Of a DNA stretch of 64,000 bases, positions 60,351 to 64,000 are shown in pieces. This stretch comes from Lingula anatina (lineage: Eukaryota > Brachiopoda > Lingulata > Lingulida > Lingulidae): positions 445,707-509,706 of the forward strand of contig NW_019773670.1 in NCBI RefSeq assembly GCF_001039355.2. Direction: 5' to 3'. A program made the translations under genes and the position numbers. The notes beneath the pieces are model-generated. The model did no database searches and had not been told where the DNA came from. It worked only from the letters and a program-made list of their open reading frames with translations. Numbering within the stretch: the first letter of the stretch is position 1; each line of letters opens with the position of its first letter.

Positions 60351-61148
60351 ATAGGGCCTACTTCCTCAGACTTTCGATGCAAAGTAAAATGAAAAGCAAC
60401 AATGCTCCCATAAATCAATAGTAAATCATGAAGACCATTTAGTTATATATAAGTGATAAATGCCCCTTCTCCTCAAGCTGTATATGTCTATATGCACAGA
60501 GACTCATCTTAAACATTACCTGGCGAATCGTAGGCCTATTCTCTTTCGTCCTATTTAGGAACATGTAAAAGATGTACTTGAATGTGTGTTTCATCACAGC
60601 ATTTTTTTCTTTGCTTGATTTTTTATGTGGATTTATTTTAAAGGAATGCAGTCTTACCACCAGCTTTTACACTGTACAAAGAATTTCAATGAAGAAAATT
60701 TCAGTTTTAATTGCGATTAATCATTATAAATGAGGCAACAAAGACACCACTAGAATGCTACAGTGAGTGTGTTTACTAATGTAATGTACCTGCAGCCTAG
60801 GGACACTGCTGCAGATTATGTGCTTACTACAGTGTATGTACACAGTATGATTTTTTTGTTTTCATATTTCACACATTCTCCATAAAAAGCGCCTAAATTG
60901 AAAAATGATAAAGCTGAAACCATCAAACTAATCAAAACTGGTTCAGTATTTTTTAACCAAATTCACCGAAAAATCACCAAGAGTTTTTTTTTTTATTTAT
61001 TTTAGTTCACTAATGGGGCATGTTATACCGGTATATTAATTAGGAGCCAATCTGACTTTGGGCGCAGACCTGCGCAGACCACAATCTGTTATGGCACTCT
61101 ACTGTGCCAGGAGTCTTGAAAAGTCAGAGTCGGTGATGACGTAACAAG

Positions 61149-63598
61149 ATGGTGGACACGGGCACCTGTTTATCCCGGATTTTTGTAATTTTTTTAGTTT
61201 TTGTCCCTACAGCACAGGAGAATAAAGGCGGACTGTATTCAGAAAATGGCCCTGTGACAGTTCTCACAGGCTCAAACTTTAAAGACACTGTCCCTAACTC
61301 TGATAACACATGGATGGTGGAATTTTACAGCAGCTGGTGTGGACATTGTGTACGGTTTGCGCCGACTTATTTGAAAGTGGCACAGTTTGTGAAAGGTAGA
61401 TAAACTTTATGTGTCGTGCTACTTTGATTTCTTTGCCTTTTTCGTGCAGAAAATGAGGCAATGTTTAAATCGATTAATTTCCTTTGATTTGGTGTGCTTC
61501 CCACTGAGCAATATTGTTTTGTAGTGCTACTAGTAATTTATGATTGATCACGTGTGATTTCAGTCACGTACCGTCCATATAAAACATACCACCATTTTGT
61601 ATTATGCTCTGAGCGAATAAATCCACATAAGCAGTATAAAATGATGTATTATGACTGTTTATTGCTGGTACAGCTGTCTCATTGTTTTACACTGTGCATC
61701 TTTTGGTAGCTGGTAAGGCATATCATGTACATGTGCCTTGTACTAAACTTTTCACAGTACCCCAGTAGGTGATACAGTTTGTGAATGCATTAGCGACAAT
61801 ACATAATTTTTACATTATCCATAGGCCCAGATATCAGAATTTATCATTTGATGTTAACAGTAAGATATGACATTATGGTTTTGATAAGAATTTCATGTTC
61901 CTGTATCTCATCATTTAAACTGGGAACATTATTTGAACTGCTGTAAGCTGCTATATAGATAATTTTTCTGATGACAGTGTATTTGTACGGATCATAAAGG
62001 TTGAAGCAAATTTGAAAATCCATTCTGTTGTACCTAATAACTAAATATCAATAATATGTTTTTCTGCCCCCTCCCCAACCCATGTCAGTTTACTTTTTAA
62101 TTTATGCTACATAACCAACAATATTGATTTGTTGGTAATAACATGGAAAAGATTGGATAATACATTTTTAACTTTTGAAAGACAGAAACATTTAAGAAAT
62201 TCCACTTGAGATGAATATACATGGTTGTGCAAAGAAATATTTTTTACTATTTTATCTTTTATCTTCATAGGCTGGCGGCAAGTGATAAGGGTAGGTGCAG
62301 TTGACTGTGCTCAGGATTACAATACAGCTCTCTGCAAAGAATATGGGATTGATATGTATCCCACAATTAAGGTGAGTGGAAAATATATTGACGTGAATGA
62401 GATTTAAATTTAATTTGATTTAAATTAAAAATAACAAAAGAATTATGAAATTAGCTAACTGGACATGTGTGTTGACATTTGAAGTTTGAATATGACATAC
62501 AGATGAAAGTGGACAAGGGGAAAGTTGCTTATATGTATTGTAGAGTGTCAACAAACATCATTTGTCAATGAACACCCTACAGTATTTAGCTGTAGCTTTC
62601 TTAAGAACTTGATAATGTCAGAAGTATATTCAATGTAAAAATATGGATATAAGTCTGTAAAGATTTAATGCGCACAATTATATTATGGATTTAGCAAACT
62701 TGGAGGATAGAGCTTCAAAATCTTGGTGAGTTGTTGCACGGGCAATATAGTGTAGATAAATAGTGGTGATTGGAAATAGTGGTGTGTCAGCAGTCCTTGT
62801 AGTCAATCAGCCCGTCTTTATAAATATAATACATGTTAAATGTCATTATATATCTTTTTGTTTGAGGTGATAAAGGCTTCTTGAAGGCAGGTGTCATCAT
62901 GCTGGATGATTTCAAACTGGTTCTGTTTTAAGCTAGGACAGTAGAGATTGCATTCAAAGACATAAAGATATTAGTTACAATGTGGAGGAACATGTGAAAA
63001 AATGCATGTTCTACACCCCACAATTTTTACTTTTTTTTTTTTTTTACTATAATTCAGAAGTGGATTTTGATTCATAATATAGTGTGAGGAATAAATGTGA
63101 ATTTTTAAATGTTTTTTGGTTCTCATTTTAGTTCTTCGACTTACATTCCAAAAGTGGAGACCTTGGCAGGGTTTTTAATGGCAGTCAAGATGACCAAACT
63201 ATACGCCACGCTATGGTGGACCACATTAACAGACAGAGAGATTTAAAATCCAAGTGGCCTTGGCTTCTGCCAATAAGGTAAGGTGTTTTTGTTAGTGGGC
63301 ATTTTTCTTATATGAAAATTCATTTTCACTTGTTGAATTTGTACTTTTTATGTAAGATCAATTGAATATGAATTAGAAAATAAGACTGTCTTGATCAGAT
63401 TGTGATAATAATAATTATAATTAATCTCATTTCTTGCTCTGTTTTTAATCATAATCACTCTGTCTTGGAGTAATAAAAATAAATTGATGTTTCAGGAGTA
63501 TGCAGAGTGTCTGGAAAGATCTTGGAGATACAGAGAAGGATCAGAAGATGGTGACGGCTGTATTGTTTGAAGAAGAAGGTTCATATGTTGGGCAGGAG
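61149..63598 (+). CDS. QSOX1: Quiescin sulfhydryl oxidase (QSOX), 5' part
   Basis: Four exons are seen (61149-61395, 62271-62371, 63132-63277, 63496-63598); the gene continues past the right edge. QSOX is a secretory-pathway enzyme that makes disulfides by joining a thioredoxin domain to an Erv/FAD domain. The N-terminus has a hydrophobic signal (about residues 11-21). LYSENGPVTVL and WMVEFYSSWCGHCVRFAPT follow, with the active-site CGHC at residues 64-67. Exon 2 gives VGAVDCAQDYNTALCKEYGIDMYPTIK, the QSOX-type DCA...C..YGI..(Y/F)PT pattern. Exons 3-4 continue the thioredoxin-like region. The Erv/ALR half with its CxxC is outside the window. QSOX1 versus QSOX2 cannot be told apart; the symbol denotes the family. 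Confidence 0.88.
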
Positions 63599-63634
63599 GT
63601 AAGAGCACACAGAGAGGTCATCATGCTGTCTTTG

Positions 63635-63863
63635 GCTGTATTCCCAGAGCTTTTAGATCGATCTATCCCCGCGGGGAGTCTCACTAGATTGCTGTCAGAT
63701 AATCCGGCTTAAATGTCCGTCCCGCCAACTACAAGCTGTAAGGGGGTAATTAACTTTCGTGTCCGCTCGGCTGACAGCTATTTAGCATGAACCCCCAGGG
63801 AGTAAGGTCGATCTAAAGTAGATCGATCTAAAGTAGATCGATCTAATCTCTGGAAATGGGGTC
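63635..63863. mobile_element. MITE-like element (family X), copy 4, in QSOX intron 4
   Basis: The ends GGCTGTATTCCCAGAGCTTTTAGATCGATCTA and GTAGATCGATCTAATCTCTGGAAATGGGG are inverted; the AAAGTAGATCGATCT unit is doubled at the right end. It begins only about 37 bp after the exon 4 donor (63599). If the donor were skipped, translation would run into the element and stop at TAA (63710-63712). Confidence 0.85.
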
Positions 63864-64000
63864 TTTGTTATTGATGAATGTCTTCCAAGACAATTTAAAA
63901 ACCTCCAATTCTCTTCTGTCAATTAATTCCCATCTTGTTTTTATATGGAAAAGGGATGAAGGTATTTGTAATTTATATAGATATACGTGTGTTGTATTTG
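63864..64000. other. Remainder of QSOX intron 4 to the window edge
   Basis: AT-rich intronic sequence with no exon or repeat recognised. Confidence 0.5.

Larger units (their letters stand above)
56861..61148. other. Intergenic region between PLA2-like gene 3 and QSOX
   Basis: No supportable gene. It contains a patch rich in GCAAATTTGC/TTGCAGCAAA words (about 58035-58160) ending in a G-run (58168-58182), a (GT)n/(GC) microsatellite at 59397-59440, and a family X element at 60135-60350. The bidirectional space should contain both divergent promoters, but no clear motif is visible. Confidence 0.5.

Noticed and set aside
1-64000. CRISPR arrays, bacterial operons, rRNA and tRNA genes
   Set aside because: The spliced gene structure is eukaryotic. 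I saw no regularly spaced direct repeats and no convincing tRNA A/B box pair or rRNA core sequence.

Overview
This window is animal nuclear DNA. Genes are split into many small exons with consensus GT/AG junctions and long AT-rich introns. The repeats are typical of metazoan genomes: Tc1/mariner relics, a LINE 3' end, many short inverted-repeat (MITE-like) elements and (AT)n/(GT)n microsatellites. The gene families (SLC22 transporters, SRCR/MAM receptors with a chitin-binding and a C-type lectin domain, secreted phospholipase A2-like proteins, QSOX) fit a marine invertebrate, most likely a non-vertebrate deuterostome or a lophotrochozoan. The sequence alone does not settle the phylum. All exon models were built by hand from splice sites, reading frame and paralogue comparison. 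No transcript or database was consulted.

Layout. (1) 1-17841, + strand: three tandem SLC22 (organic ion transporter) genes. The first enters from the left edge as its 3' seven exons (213-2490). The second (3126-8508) and third (10729-17841) are complete, with 12 exons each and a 1617-nt CDS. Copies one and two are near-identical over about 2.7 kb including introns, so they arose from a recent duplication or were homogenised by gene conversion. (2) 17842-21944: intergenic, repeat-bearing. (3) 21945-39935, + strand: one large 32-exon gene for a 1892-residue type II membrane protein. Its order is cytoplasmic tail, TM, betaglycan/endoglin-like orphan domain, SRCR x3, MAM, SRCR, MAM, SRCR, MAM, MAM, SRCR, chitin-binding type 2, C-type lectin. 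All 32 exons join in frame with no internal stop. (4) 42901-56860: three four-exon secreted PLA2-like genes, one on + and two on -. (5) 61149 to the right edge, + strand: the 5' part of a quiescin sulfhydryl oxidase (QSOX) gene.

The genes do not form a pathway. The large receptor is a plausible innate recognition protein, the PLA2-like trio is secreted, SLC22 proteins work at the plasma membrane, and QSOX forms disulfides in the secretory pathway. The most unusual item is the receptor: a domain resembling the TGF-beta co-receptor orphan domain sits on the stem of an SRCR/MAM/lectin receptor. Other notable items are two GC-AG introns in one SLC22 gene, substituted active-site positions in all three PLA2-like proteins, and several inverted-repeat element families, one of which lies about 40 bp from a QSOX splice donor. 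There is a 170-base assembly gap at 42540-42709 and a single N at 45155.
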